Numbered from the stretch's first letter, positions 17,677 through 26,699 are shown. The stretch is DNA of 64,000 nt from CADEDH01 sp039201605 (GCA_039201605.1 JBCCRO010000004.1:62001-126000); one strand, 5' to 3'. Notes: generated by a model not told the origin, from the letters alone. Numbers and translations are program-made.

Positions 17677-18276
17677 CTACTCGCCGTCGCCACCGAGGCG
17701 GTCGAGCTCGTCCCGGGTGTCGGCGTCGAGCAGCGCCTCGGGGGCCAGATCGACCGCGGTCCAGGGCCCGACGTCGAGGGCGGACCGCCAGGCCCGCTCG
17801 CCGGCCGAGAACCGGCGTTGCACCTCCCGGCCCCACGCCCCGGGCCAGCACCCCACGCTCGGTTGGGGCCGTCCCTCGACCCGGGCGACGGCGGCCCGGG
17901 CCCCGCCGTCGGTGGCGGTGACCAGGGGCGACAGGTGCTCGCCCCGCAACAGCGGGAGGTCGCACGGCGTCACCAGGACCAGACCGGTGGCGGCCCAACC
18001 GAGCACGGTGGCCAGTCCGCCGAGCGGTCCCTCCCCCGGGCTGCGATCGGCGATCACGGGAAGGCCGAGGGCGGGGCCGGCGGTGCCGCCGACGGCGACG
18101 ACCGGGTCGGCTCCGGCATCGCGCAGGGCGTCGGCCACCCGGCGGCCCATGGGCACGCCGTCGATCAGCGCCAGTGCCTTGTCGCTGCCGAAGCGGCTCG
18201 ATCGCCCCCCGCAGAGGACGGCGCCGACCAGGGTGGGCACCGCCGACGGCCCCGGGCCGTCGCTCAGGGTCGCCAC
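17677..18276 (-). CDS. mobA: Molybdenum cofactor guanylyltransferase (MobA-like NTP transferase)
   Basis: 199 residues. The N-terminus shows the MobA signature LCGGRSSRFGSDKA (LxGGxSxRxGxDK) for GTP binding, followed by the CDLPLL metal-binding segment. MobA attaches GMP to molybdopterin; related MobA-like enzymes act on other cofactors, so the exact substrate is probable, not proven. It is last in a minus-strand run pyk, patatin, DUF3151, mobA, and starts at GTG 18276, overlapping DUF3151 by 13 bases. A start at a later GTG (SAVPTLVG) is possible. Confidence 0.83.
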   Translation of the reverse strand: MATLSDGPGPSAVPTLVGAVLCGGRSSRFGSDKALALIDGVPMGRRVADALRDAGADPVVAVGGTAGPALGLPVIADRSPGEGPLGGLATVLGWAATGLVLVTPCDLPLLRGEHLSPLVTATDGGARAAVARVEGRPQPSVGCWPGAWGREVQRRFSAGERAWRSALDVGPWTAVDLAPEALLDADTRDELDRLGGDGE

Positions 18277-18686
18277 TCCGGATCCAGCTGGGCCAGGAAC
18301 ACACCGCACCGATCCTCCTCGGACGCCTCGCCGATGGCGGCGGCGGCCCGCCGGAGCCCGTCGAGGGCTCGGAGGAATCCGTGGTTGGACTCGTGGGTCC
18401 ACCGGACGTAGCCCGAGCCCCGCCAGCCGCTCTGGCGGAGCCGGTCGAGGCCCCGGTGGTAGCCCACCCGGTAGGCGGCGTAGGCCTCGACGTCGTCGCG
18501 GGCCAGATCGCCGAGGGTGGCCCAGGCGGCCAGGAACTGGGGGTTGGCGGCCACGACGGCGCTGACGGCGTCGCGTCGTTCGGCCTCGGGGAGCGCCTCG
18601 GCCGCCGCCAGGGCGTCGAGCGCCTCCTGCGGCTCCGGGGCGAGGATCGTCTCGGGGAGGCCGCCGCTCAGGTTGATGTTGCTCAT
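18264..18686 (-). CDS. DUF3151 family protein
   Basis: 140 residues, a conserved actinobacterial family of unknown function. Typical conserved blocks are RVGYHRGLDRLR, GWRGSGYVRW and the C-terminal RCGVFLAQLDPEW. It is helical and soluble, with no signal. It starts inside the stop of the patatin gene (ATGA, 18683-18686) and overlaps mobA, so it is co-translated with both neighbours; this gives no clear functional clue. Confidence 0.9.
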   Translation of the reverse strand: MSNINLSGGLPETILAPEPQEALDALAAAEALPEAERRDAVSAVVAANPQFLAAWATLGDLARDDVEAYAAYRVGYHRGLDRLRQSGWRGSGYVRWTHESNHGFLRALDGLRRAAAAIGEASEEDRCGVFLAQLDPEWRP

Positions 18687-19693
18687 GACGTCGAAGGGTA
18701 TTGGTCGACGGGGTCGTCCGAGTCGTAGAACTCGTCATCGCCCGTGTCGATCTCGCCGTCGTCGCCGGCGACGAAGTCGGTGTCGTCCGGCGGTGGGGCC
18801 ACCCCGGTGGCCAAGTAGGCCGACGAATGCCGGTAGGCCAGCTCCGCCAGCTCCGGACCGTGGACGAACTGGTCGAAGCGGACCGACGAGCCGCTCCCGG
18901 CCGGAAGGGTGTGGACCGTGCAGTGCGGGGGCACCCGGCGCAGGTCGTCCTCGTAGCGGTACTGGCGGTGGGTCCAGAAGGCCCGCAGGGCGCCGTCGAA
19001 GGGCCGCTGGACGCCGATGCGGCGATCGGTGAGGTGTCCGACGTGGAGCACGTAGAGCTCGGTCGCCCCCAGCTCGACCGCCCGGGCGGTGTGGATCTCG
19101 TTCAGGACGCCCCCGTCGACGTACTCCACGCCGTCGATCCATCGGGACGGGTAGACGGCGGGCAGCGAGGCCGAGGCCATCAGGGCGTCGACCAGGGGCC
19201 CGTCGTCGAACCACCGCTCGGCCACCCGTTCGACGTCGGTGGCCACGCACTGGAAGGGGATCTCCAGCTCCTCGATCCGGGTGGTCGGGAGCTCCTCGAT
19301 CAACAGCTGTTCGAGCGGCGACGCGTCGTGGATGCTCGCACCCTTGCGAGCCAGCTGGACGGCCAGGGGGATGAACCCGCCGGGCATGAGGTCGGGGTCG
19401 CCCTCGGCCAGTCGGCGCCAGATCCGCTCCAGCCGGGCCACGCCCCGCAGGGTGGGATCGGCGGCGTAGGCGGCCCCGTTGATCGAGCCCACCGAACACC
19501 CGAGCACCAGGTCGGGCTTGATCCCGGCCTCGACCAGCGCCCGCAGCATCCCGACCTGGACCGCGCCGAGGCTGCCCCCGCCCGAGAGGACGAAGGCGGT
19601 CCGCTGACGACCCGGGAGCCGGGTGGAGAGCGGGCGTACGGCCTCGCGGACGCTGCGGCGCAGCGCCCGGCCCAGTCCCCGTCGCTCAGCCAA
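18683..19693 (-). CDS. Patatin-like phospholipase
   Basis: 336 residues. The patatin domain covers about residues 32-245, with the Ser-Asp dyad motifs: oxyanion hole GGGSLGA, nucleophile elbow GCSVGS, and the DGG motif (YVDGGV). The class acts as a lipid acyl hydrolase at membranes. The C-terminal 60 residues are acidic and probably disordered. The start is TTG 19693 with GGGAG about 11 bases upstream; a later start is possible. It is 18 bases after pyk in the same direction. Confidence 0.9.
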   Translation of the reverse strand: MAERRGLGRALRRSVREAVRPLSTRLPGRQRTAFVLSGGGSLGAVQVGMLRALVEAGIKPDLVLGCSVGSINGAAYAADPTLRGVARLERIWRRLAEGDPDLMPGGFIPLAVQLARKGASIHDASPLEQLLIEELPTTRIEELEIPFQCVATDVERVAERWFDDGPLVDALMASASLPAVYPSRWIDGVEYVDGGVLNEIHTARAVELGATELYVLHVGHLTDRRIGVQRPFDGALRAFWTHRQYRYEDDLRRVPPHCTVHTLPAGSGSSVRFDQFVHGPELAELAYRHSSAYLATGVAPPPDDTDFVAGDDGEIDTGDDEFYDSDDPVDQYPSTS

Positions 19694-19711
19694 GAGGCCG
19701 ACGGCTCCCGA

Positions 19712-21139
19712 TCAGGGGCAACGCACCATGCGCAGCGTGTCGGTGGCGCCGATGGTGGCCGAGCTGCCGGCGAGCACCGCCACGATGTCGCCGGTCCGGA
19801 GCTCACCCCGGGCCTTGGCCACTTCGAGCGCCTTGTGGACGGTGCTGACGTTGTCGTCGATGCGGTCGATGGGGATGGCGGTGGCGCCCCAGCTCATCGA
19901 CAGCTGACGGATCGTCTGCTCCTCCGGGGTGAAGGCCAGGATCTGCGACCGGGGACGGAAGCGGGCGATGGCCCGCACGGTGAAGCCCGAACGGGAGATG
20001 CAGATGATCGCCTTGGCGTTCATCTGCTTGGCCGCCTGCCAGGTGGCCATCGTCATCACATCGGTGACGGCGGAGTCGGCGCTCTGCGGCTCCTGGAGCT
20101 GATCCCGGCGGAGCTGGAGGGCCCAGCTGTCGTAGTCGAACTCCTGGTCGGCCCGGTGGGCGATCGAGGCCATGGTGGCCACCACCCGGGCCGGGTCGGC
20201 ACCGATGGCCGTCTCGGCCGAGAGCATCACGGCGCTGGTCCCGTCGAACGCGGCGTTGGCCACGTCCGAGGCCTCGGCCCTGGTGGGCGACGGGGCCGAG
20301 ATCATCGACTCCAACATCTGGGTGGCGGTGATGGCGGGCTTACCGAGGGCCACGCACCGGGCGATGATCTGCTTCTGGAGATGGGGCAGATCCTGCAGGC
20401 TGCACTCGGTGCCGAGGTCGCCTCGGGCGACCATGACGGCGCCGGAGTCGTTGATGATGCCGTCGAGGTTCTCGATGGCGGCCTTGGTCTCGATCTTGGC
20501 CACGACCAGCGGGCCCCGAGGCGCCGGCTCGAGACCGACGCGACGGACGTCGTGCGCCGAGCGGACGAAGGACAGGGCGACCATGTCGACGCCCTCGGTC
20601 ACCATGGCGTCGAGCAGCGTCAGGTCGTGCGGCGTCGGGGTGGTGAGGCGCAGCCGCTCCGAGGGGATGTGCAACCCGGGACGGCCCTGGGTGACACCGC
20701 CGAAGAGGACGCGGGCCCGCAGAGCGTCGGGCAGGTGCTCGATCACCTCGAGGATGATCGAGCCGTCGCCGACGGCGAGGTTGTCGCCGAGATGGACGTC
20801 GCCCAGGAGGCTCTCGTAGTCGACGAAGAGGCGGTCGGCGCTGCTGGTGCCGTTGCCCGGCTCTAGCAGCACCTCGGAGTTGACCTGGAGGTCGACCGGG
20901 TTCTCCAGCTGGCCCAGTCGGACCTTGGGGCCGGGGAGGTCTGCCATGACGCCGACGACCCGACCGCACGACTCGGCGATGCGGCGGATCTGATGGAGGC
21001 GTTCGACGGCGTCGTCGAGCGAACCATGCGACAGGTTGAGGCGGGCCACGTCCATCCCGGCCTCGACCATCGCCTTCAGGGTCGATTCGTCGGAGCTGGC
21101 AGGGCCGATGCTGGCGATGATCTTCGTACGTCGATTCAC
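19712..21139 (-). CDS. pyk: Pyruvate kinase
   Basis: 475-residue glycolytic enzyme transferring phosphate from phosphoenolpyruvate to ADP. The N-terminal RRTKIIASIGPAS start, MVARGDLGTE (Mg2+ site) and ITATQMLESMI signature are all present, followed by the C-terminal regulatory domain. GTG 21139 is chosen because the family N-terminus begins here and TAGACT (21152-21147) lies 7 bases upstream with no Shine-Dalgarno. It is first of a minus-strand run of four genes. Confidence 0.97.
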   Translation of the reverse strand: MNRRTKIIASIGPASSDESTLKAMVEAGMDVARLNLSHGSLDDAVERLHQIRRIAESCGRVVGVMADLPGPKVRLGQLENPVDLQVNSEVLLEPGNGTSSADRLFVDYESLLGDVHLGDNLAVGDGSIILEVIEHLPDALRARVLFGGVTQGRPGLHIPSERLRLTTPTPHDLTLLDAMVTEGVDMVALSFVRSAHDVRRVGLEPAPRGPLVVAKIETKAAIENLDGIINDSGAVMVARGDLGTECSLQDLPHLQKQIIARCVALGKPAITATQMLESMISAPSPTRAEASDVANAAFDGTSAVMLSAETAIGADPARVVATMASIAHRADQEFDYDSWALQLRRDQLQEPQSADSAVTDVMTMATWQAAKQMNAKAIICISRSGFTVRAIARFRPRSQILAFTPEEQTIRQLSMSWGATAIPIDRIDDNVSTVHKALEVAKARGELRTGDIVAVLAGSSATIGATDTLRMVRCP

Positions 21140-21146
21140 GCCGGAA

Positions 21147-21152
21147 AGTCTA
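21147..21152 (-). promoter_or_regulatory. -10 box TAGACT of pyk
   Basis: TAGACT on the minus strand lies 7 bases before the GTG start of pyk; leaderless spacing. Confidence 0.5.
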
Positions 21153-21227
21153 CCCGGTGGTCCCGTCCCGACCGGGGAAGGGGCAGAGGTCACAGTGGAG
21201 AATGTGCGCGGCCGGAAGAGGCCGTCC

Positions 21228-21233
21228 TAGGGT
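21228..21233 (+). promoter_or_regulatory. -10 box TAGGGT of the histidine phosphatase gene
   Basis: TAGGGT lies 8 bases before ATG 21242, with no ribosome-binding site between; leaderless-type promoter divergent from pyk. Confidence 0.4.
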
Positions 21234-21241
21234 GCGGCCCG

Positions 21242-21859
21242 ATGGATCTGATACTGGTACGCCACGGCCGACCCCACCACATCGAGAACGCCGACGGACC
21301 CGCCGATCCCTCGCTGACCGCCCTCGGCCACCTGCAGGCCCGGGCCGTGGCCGGCCGCCTCGCCACCGAACCGATCGACGCCGTCTATTCCTCGCCCATG
21401 AACCGGGCCATGGAGACCGGTGCCCCCCTTGCCCGGCTGCTCGACCTCGAGCTGCAGATCCGCCACGGCGTCCGGGAGTACGACGCCGAGGACCGCAGCT
21501 ACATCCCCTTCGAGGTGCTCCGCCAGGACAAGGAGCGGATGGCGAAGTTCATGGAGCAGGAGACGACGGCCGACCGCGGCGCCTTCAGCCTCGAGGTCGT
21601 CGAGACCCTCACCGCCATCGTCAAGGACCACCCGTCGCAACGGGTGGTCGTGTTCTGCCACGGCGGTGTGGTCAACGTCTGGGCCTCGCACGTCCTCGGC
21701 ATGGAGCCGAAGATGTTCACCAACGTCGACTACACGTCGATCAACCGGTTCAAGGTCTCCTCGAAGGGCTTCAAGTACCTCGAGAGCCTCAACGACAACG
21801 GCCACCTCGCCGCGCTCGGCGAGTCGACCCCTGACGGCGAGCTGCCCGTCCGGTCCTAG
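21242..21859 (+). CDS. Histidine phosphatase / phosphoglycerate mutase-family protein
   Basis: 205 residues. The catalytic RHG motif is at residues 7-9, the second conserved His is in the FCHGGVVN segment near 140, and a YSSPMNRAMETG block follows the fold. The family includes cofactor-dependent phosphoglycerate mutases and many phosphatases; the short length and the missing mutase-specific residues favour a phosphatase. The substrate is unknown. Its TAG stop overlaps the convergent acyl-CoA dehydrogenase stop in CTAG (21856-21859). Confidence 0.88.
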   Translation: MDLILVRHGRPHHIENADGPADPSLTALGHLQARAVAGRLATEPIDAVYSSPMNRAMETGAPLARLLDLELQIRHGVREYDAEDRSYIPFEVLRQDKERMAKFMEQETTADRGAFSLEVVETLTAIVKDHPSQRVVVFCHGGVVNVWASHVLGMEPKMFTNVDYTSINRFKVSSKGFKYLESLNDNGHLAALGESTPDGELPVRS

Positions 21860-23046
21860 TTCCGGGGGACGTCGATCCAGGGGATGTCCTTGTCGGTCCG
21901 CACGTCGCCGGGCAGACCGAGCACCCGCTCGCCCAGGATGTTCTTCATCACCTCGGTGGTGCCGCCCTCGATCGAGTTGGCCCGCATCCGCAGGAACGCC
22001 TTCTGGGGCGACGCCATGCCCATCGCCACCTCGGGCTGGCTGAGCTCGTAGCTGCCGTAGGTCATCGCCTCGGCCCCGAGGAGGTCGAGGTTGAAGCTGG
22101 TGATCTCCTGGTTGAGCTCGGCCGAGGCCAGCTTGCCGACCGAGCCCTCCGGGCCCGGCACCCCCGACTTGCGGTTCTGGGCGGCCCGGATGTTGGTGAG
22201 GCGCAGCGCCTCGGCCCGGATCCACAGCTCGATCAGCCGGTCCTTCTGGGTGGCGGTCCCGCCCTGCTTGTTCCAGGTCTCGACCGCCATGGCGATCGTG
22301 CCCGAACCCTGCTGGGGTACCGAACCGCCGATGGCCACCCGCTCGTTCATCAGCGTGGTCAGCGACACCCTCCAGCCCTCGCCCACCTCGCCCAGGCGCT
22401 CGACGTCGGGGACGCGGGCGTCGGTGAAGTAGACCTCGTTGAACTCGGCCTCGCCCGTCATCTGTCGCAGGGGTCGGACCTCGACACCCGGCTGCTCCAT
22501 GTCGATCACGAAGTAGGTCAGGCCCTTGTGCTTCGGCTGATCGGGATCGGTGCGGGCGACGAGCATGCCCCATCGGGAGACGTGGGCCAGCGTGGTCCAC
22601 ACCTTCTGGCCGTTGACCACCCACTCGTCGCCGTCGCGCTCGGCCCGGGTGGCCAGGCCGGCCACGTCGGATCCGGCACCGGGCTCGGAGAAGAGCTGGC
22701 ACCACACCTCCTCACCGGTGAACAGCGGCCGGAGGTAGCGCTCGCGCTGGGGATCGGTGCCGTGGGTGACGACGGTGGGGGCGCCCATGCCGTAGCCGAT
22801 CGGGTTGCGGCCCATCGGGTTGGGGGCGCCGGCGGCGAAGAGCCGGTGGTTGACCGTGGTCTGCAGCTTGGGGCTCAGACCGAGCCCGCCGCTCCCCTCG
22901 GGGAAGTGGACCCAGGCCAGGCCGGCGTCGTACTGATGGCCCAGGAACTCGCGGGCCGGGGTGGAGGCCGGGTCGTGTTCGGCCAGCAGGGCGTCGCATC
23001 GTTCGACGACCAGGGCCTCGGCGTCGGTCACGTCGGTCTGGGACAT
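21856..23046 (-). CDS. Acyl-CoA dehydrogenase
   Basis: 396-residue FAD enzyme. Family motifs include the WCQLFSEPGAGSD flavin/substrate segment, the WVVNGQKVWT block, and the C-terminal IEGGTTEVMKNILGERVLGLP, which resembles FadE-type dehydrogenases of steroid or branched acyl-CoA breakdown. It oxidises an acyl-CoA to the 2-enoyl form; the substrate is unknown. The ATG has GGAGG 7 bases upstream, and a TAGCGT -10 box lies about 40 bases before the start. The neighbouring enoyl-CoA hydratase gene suggests a beta-oxidation set. Confidence 0.93.
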   Translation of the reverse strand: MSQTDVTDAEALVVERCDALLAEHDPASTPAREFLGHQYDAGLAWVHFPEGSGGLGLSPKLQTTVNHRLFAAGAPNPMGRNPIGYGMGAPTVVTHGTDPQRERYLRPLFTGEEVWCQLFSEPGAGSDVAGLATRAERDGDEWVVNGQKVWTTLAHVSRWGMLVARTDPDQPKHKGLTYFVIDMEQPGVEVRPLRQMTGEAEFNEVYFTDARVPDVERLGEVGEGWRVSLTTLMNERVAIGGSVPQQGSGTIAMAVETWNKQGGTATQKDRLIELWIRAEALRLTNIRAAQNRKSGVPGPEGSVGKLASAELNQEITSFNLDLLGAEAMTYGSYELSQPEVAMGMASPQKAFLRMRANSIEGGTTEVMKNILGERVLGLPGDVRTDKDIPWIDVPRN

Positions 23047-23086
23047 CGGGCTGCCTCCATCGGGTCGAGAGTTCCGCTCGACGTCA

Positions 23087-23092
23087 ACGCTA
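23087..23092 (-). promoter_or_regulatory. -10 box TAGCGT upstream of the acyl-CoA dehydrogenase
   Basis: TAGCGT on the minus strand lies about 40 bases before the ATG at 23046, with a GGAGG ribosome-binding site in the leader, so this is a leadered promoter of the same -10 type. Confidence 0.4.
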
Positions 23093-23121
23093 GTGCCCGC
23101 CCCCGATCCTTGACCAGTCGG

Positions 23122-23721
23122 TCAAGTAGCGCTGGGTGGGCTCTCGGCCGAGGCCCCGTCGGCTGCCGCCTCCGCCTCGTCGGCCTCGGCCACCCGGGCC
23201 AGCAGCTCGTCGCGGATCGACACGCCCGGCTCACGGGCCTTGTCGCCCGTGATGCGCCAACCGTGGCGAGCGGAATACAGCAGCGGGGGCTCCCCGAGGC
23301 GGCCCTCGGCCACATCGACCACGTTGGCCAGGAACAGGTCGTGGTCGAAGCGGCGGATCTGGTCGAAGGTCTCGCAGTGCAGCCAGGCGATCGAGTTGGG
23401 CACGATTGGGCGACCGACGTCGTCGAGCTCCATGAATTCGGGAGCGACGTAGCGGAACTTGCGGCCCGGGTAGGAGAAGTACTGACCCTCGCGGACCTGA
23501 TCGCCGGCCAGGATCGAGACCGAGAACCGGCCGGACTCCACCATCAGCGGATAGGTGTCGTGCTTCGGACTGACCGAGGCCATCACGATCGGCTCCTCGA
23601 AGGAGATCTGCGAAACCCAGTGCGAGGTGTAGCCCCGGGTCACACCCTCGTGGTGGGCGGCCACCACCTGCACCCCCTTGATCATCTGGCCCAGCGATCG
23701 CTTCACGGTCCGGTCAATCAT
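23122..23721 (-). CDS. Flavin reductase-like FMN-binding protein (DIM6/NTAB type)
   Basis: 199 residues. The split-barrel FMN domain covers about 5-160 (GYTSHWVSQISFEEPIVMASVS is its nucleotide-binding start; GRFSVSIL and the glycine-rich YFSYPGRKF region follow). Proteins of this family supply reduced flavin to monooxygenases or are flavin-containing oxidoreductases. The C-terminal 40 residues are Ala/Glu-rich and low in complexity. AGGAGG lies 8 bases before the ATG. It lies between an acyl-CoA dehydrogenase and a SirB1 gene on the same strand. Confidence 0.85.
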   Translation of the reverse strand: MIDRTVKRSLGQMIKGVQVVAAHHEGVTRGYTSHWVSQISFEEPIVMASVSPKHDTYPLMVESGRFSVSILAGDQVREGQYFSYPGRKFRYVAPEFMELDDVGRPIVPNSIAWLHCETFDQIRRFDHDLFLANVVDVAEGRLGEPPLLYSARHGWRITGDKAREPGVSIRDELLARVAEADEAEAAADGASAESPPSAT

Positions 23722-23763
23722 CGACGTGGCCTCCTGTGGCCGTTCCCCCGTTCGGGGGTGGGG

Positions 23764-24549
23764 TCAGTTGCGCCGTACCCGCTGCCGCTCCGCGGCGGCG
23801 AGGTGCTCCGAGGCTCGACCGGGGTCGAGGGCGACCAGCAGTTCGCGCTGCTCGGCGGCCTGATCGTAGCGACCGAGGGCGGCGAGGACCGCAGCGAGCT
23901 CCAGCCGCTCGGTCACCCCGGTGCCGGGAACGCCGAGCAGCAACTCGAGCACCCGGACGAGCTGGCCGAGGTCGCCACGCCGTCGGTAGACGAGCTTGAG
24001 GTTGCCCAGCATCCGCTGCACCACGGCCGACGGCGGGATGGGTCGGAGCATGGCGTCGTCGAAGGCGCCGACCGGGTGGAATCGGGCGAACAGCCGGCGG
24101 CAGGCGTCGTGGTCGAGCGGGGCGCCGCCGGCGAAGGGGTCGAACCACTGGGACGGGTCGGGGCCGTCGCCGATGATGACGTGGCCCGGGAGGCCCACGA
24201 TGCTCAGCGGTGTACCCAGCCGTCGTCCGACCTCGGCCGCCACCGCTGACAGGGTGATGGGGATGCCCTTGCGTCGATCGAGCACCCGGTGGATGAAGGA
24301 GTTGGCCGGGTCGTAGTAGTTGGCGGTGTTGCCGACGAAGGCGAGGTCGCCGAAGACGAAGGCGACCACGGCCGCCGCCGGTGGCGCCTCGGCCGCCTCC
24401 AGCTCGGCGGCGAGGGCGTCGAGGGCGGCGACCACCGACGCCTCCTCGGGCGGCTCGGTGGCGAGCGAGGCGACCACCGCCATCAGGCGGTCGAGGCGAG
24501 GCTCGTCGGCCTCCAGCAGGCGTCCGAGTCGATCGGAGGGCGCTGACAC
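23764..24549 (-). CDS. SirB1/transglutaminase-like protein with TPR
   Basis: 261 residues. The SirB1 family core is clear: NYYDPANSFIHRVLDRRKGIPITLS, then GLPGHVI and WFDPFAGG, which resemble a transglutaminase-like fold. A C-terminal helical part (190-250) resembles a TPR. The catalytic cysteine of true transglutaminases is not seen, so it may only bind. Role unknown. The GTG start at 24549 has no clear ribosome-binding site. Confidence 0.82.
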   Translation of the reverse strand: MSAPSDRLGRLLEADEPRLDRLMAVVASLATEPPEEASVVAALDALAAELEAAEAPPAAAVVAFVFGDLAFVGNTANYYDPANSFIHRVLDRRKGIPITLSAVAAEVGRRLGTPLSIVGLPGHVIIGDGPDPSQWFDPFAGGAPLDHDACRRLFARFHPVGAFDDAMLRPIPPSAVVQRMLGNLKLVYRRRGDLGQLVRVLELLLGVPGTGVTERLELAAVLAALGRYDQAAEQRELLVALDPGRASEHLAAAERQRVRRN

Positions 24550-24603
24550 CCCTCCATGGTGCCAAGAGCAGGACCAACGCCGGGCACCGTTGCTGCAATT
24601 TGG

Positions 24604-24609
24604 TAGCGT
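24604..24609 (+). promoter_or_regulatory. -10 box TAGCGT of the GDPD gene
   Basis: TAGCGT lies 7 bases before ATG 24617, without a ribosome-binding site between; leaderless-type promoter. Confidence 0.5.
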
Positions 24610-24616
24610 TTGCTGT

Positions 24617-25378
24617 ATGCAACCGCCGTTTCGCGGTCAACCCGTCCCCTTCGCAATCGCCCATCGAGGCGGCGACGAGGTCGCCCCCGGCAACACCGAG
24701 GCGGCGTTTCAGCACGCCGTCTCCCTCGGGTACCGGTTCCTCGAGACCGACGTCCAGGTCACCGTCGACGGCGAGCTCGCCGTCTTCCACGACGAGACGG
24801 TCACCGCCGTCACCGGGGCGGTCGGCACCATCGGCGAACGGACCTGGCGGCAGGTGCAGGAGCTTCGGGTCGGGGGCGAGCACCCGATCCCCCGGTTCGC
24901 CGACATCGTGGCCCGATTCCCCGACATCGCCTTCAACGTCGAGCCCAAGAACGACGCCTCGGTCCAGCCCCTGATCGACTACGTGCTGGGTGAGGGCCTG
25001 ACCGACCGCATCTGCATCGGCTCGTTCAGCGACGACCGCATCGCCCGGGTCCGGGCCGGGCTCGGCGACGAGGCCTGCACCTCCCCCGGGCCCAAGGGCG
25101 CGGCCGCCGTCCTGGCTCGGGCCCTGCTCGGCAGCCGGGCCCAAAGCGTGCATACGGCGCTCCAGATCCCGATGTCGTTCGGCGGGGCCCCGGTGGCCAA
25201 CCGGTGGTTGATCGACCGCTACCAGCGCCAGGGGTTGCAGGTCCACGTATGGACCGTCAACGACGAGGCCGACATGCGGCGTCTCCTCGACGCCGGCGTC
25301 GACGCCATCATGACCGACAAGGTCACCGTGCTGAAGGACGTGCTGGTCGAGCGGGGCGACTGGCCGGCCACGGTCTGA
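24617..25378 (+). CDS. Glycerophosphodiester phosphodiesterase
   Basis: 253 residues, a TIM-barrel enzyme that splits glycerophosphodiesters to glycerol-3-phosphate and an alcohol. The metal and catalytic motifs are AHRGGDE near residue 15, LETDVQVTVDG with its Glu/Asp pair, and VEPKN. The protein is soluble and lacks a signal peptide, so it is cytosolic (UgpQ type). The start follows the leaderless promoter. It is convergent with the enoyl-CoA hydratase gene. Confidence 0.93.
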   Translation: MQPPFRGQPVPFAIAHRGGDEVAPGNTEAAFQHAVSLGYRFLETDVQVTVDGELAVFHDETVTAVTGAVGTIGERTWRQVQELRVGGEHPIPRFADIVARFPDIAFNVEPKNDASVQPLIDYVLGEGLTDRICIGSFSDDRIARVRAGLGDEACTSPGPKGAAAVLARALLGSRAQSVHTALQIPMSFGGAPVANRWLIDRYQRQGLQVHVWTVNDEADMRRLLDAGVDAIMTDKVTVLKDVLVERGDWPATV

Positions 25379-25408
25379 GCGGCCCGTCCGATCCCGTCGT
25401 CGGGCCCG

Positions 25409-26221
25409 CTACTCCGGGTCGGCGAAGACCGGGTCCCGCTTCTCGAAGAACGCCGTGATCTGCTCCCGCTGGTTCGGCGAGCCGATCAGAGCCCCGATCT
25501 CGGCCCGCTCGGCGGCGAACCCGTCGGCGGTCGAGAGCTTGGCCGCCTCGTTGAACAGGCGCTTGCCGGCCCGGATGGCGTGAGGCGACTTGCCGGCGAT
25601 CTCCCCGGCCAGGGCCAGGGCGTCGGCCCGGGGGTCGTCGGAGACCCGGGTGGCCAGCCCCAGCTCCACCGCCTCGGTACCCGACACGTTGCGGCCGGTG
25701 AAGGTGAGCTCCTTGGCCACGTCGACCCCGACGAGGTTGATCAGGCTCTGGGTGCCGGTCATGTCGGGGATGAGGCCCCAGCGGATCTCCAGCACCGACA
25801 GGTTGGCGTCGGGGGCCACGATGCGGATGTCGGCCCCCAGGGCCAGCTGGATGCCGCCGCCGAGGGCGTGGCCGTGGACGGCGGCGATGACAGGCACCGG
25901 CAGCGACGTCCACCCGTAGACGGCCTGTTGACCCCGGTGGGTGATGTGGCCCTCCATCGGGTCGGTGATCGAGCGGGTGCCGCCCCCGTCGCCGCTGTCC
26001 GACGCCATGCCCTGGAAGCCGGAGAAGTCGAGCCCGGCACAGAACGAGCGCCCCTCCCCCGACAGCACCACGCAGCGGAGCGACGGGTCCTCGGCCAGGG
26101 CGGCCGAGGTCTCGACCAGGGCGTCGAACATCGCCTGGTCGAGGGCGTTCATCTTGTCGGGCCGGTTCAGGCGGACGTCGGCCACCCCGCCGTCCATGGT
26201 CACCTGCAGTCGATCGCTCAC
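25409..26221 (-). CDS. Enoyl-CoA hydratase/isomerase family (crotonase fold)
   Basis: 270 residues. The crotonase oxyanion hole segments are present: FCAGLDFSGF and the AAVHGHALGGGIQLALGADIRI block. The C-terminal trimerisation helices end in VFADPE. It hydrates enoyl-CoA or isomerises the double bond; substrate unknown. GTG 26221 has GAGGAG 5 bases upstream and overlaps the stop of the preceding DUF5522 gene (GTGA). Confidence 0.92.
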   Translation of the reverse strand: MSDRLQVTMDGGVADVRLNRPDKMNALDQAMFDALVETSAALAEDPSLRCVVLSGEGRSFCAGLDFSGFQGMASDSGDGGGTRSITDPMEGHITHRGQQAVYGWTSLPVPVIAAVHGHALGGGIQLALGADIRIVAPDANLSVLEIRWGLIPDMTGTQSLINLVGVDVAKELTFTGRNVSGTEAVELGLATRVSDDPRADALALAGEIAGKSPHAIRAGKRLFNEAAKLSTADGFAAERAEIGALIGSPNQREQITAFFEKRDPVFADPE

Positions 26222-26559
26222 GTCGTCTCCTCGTCGTTCGCCGGGTCCGGAGCGGGGGCGCTTGCCGCGTCGTCGGTCGATGCGTCGGCGTCCTTCGGGC
26301 CCCCGACCCAGGGGCAGTGTCGACATCCACGATCACAGCACCAGCCCCGGGTGAGCAAATGGGCGCCGGTCATGGCGAACAGCCCGGTGGCCGGATCGAG
26401 GTACCCGGGCTGACCGGCGGCCACGGCGGCGGCGTGGGCGGCCATGGCCTTGTCGTGGTGGGGGTGCTCGGGTGGGAACCGCACCGGGTGCGGACGATGG
26501 GCGCCGTCGGGGCGAGGTAGACGGTGGCCGGCGGTCCCTCGGACGGTGCGATCAGTCAA
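26218..26559 (-). CDS. DUF5522 family small Cys-containing protein
   Basis: 113 residues from TTG 26559. The conserved core GYLDPATGLFAMTGAHLL, then RGWCCDRGCRHCPW, is typical of DUF5522 and holds four cysteines (CC, C, C) likely to bind metal. Function unknown. A longer frame to 26631 is possible, but TTG 26559 has AGGA upstream. It is co-translated with the enoyl-CoA hydratase via GTGA. The C-terminus is Ala/Asp/Pro-rich. Confidence 0.75.
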   Translation of the reverse strand: MTDRTVRGTAGHRLPRPDGAHRPHPVRFPPEHPHHDKAMAAHAAAVAAGQPGYLDPATGLFAMTGAHLLTRGWCCDRGCRHCPWVGGPKDADASTDDAASAPAPDPANDEETT

Positions 26560-26699
26560 CGGCCACCATCCTGGTCCGTCCATGTGGATAAGTAACGAAA
26601 TCCACAGGGTTTGCCATCTGGAACCCCACAATCGATCGAGCTTACGGTGATGGTCAAGCGGAAGACGGTCCCGGGTTGGACGGGTGGAACGGAGGAATC

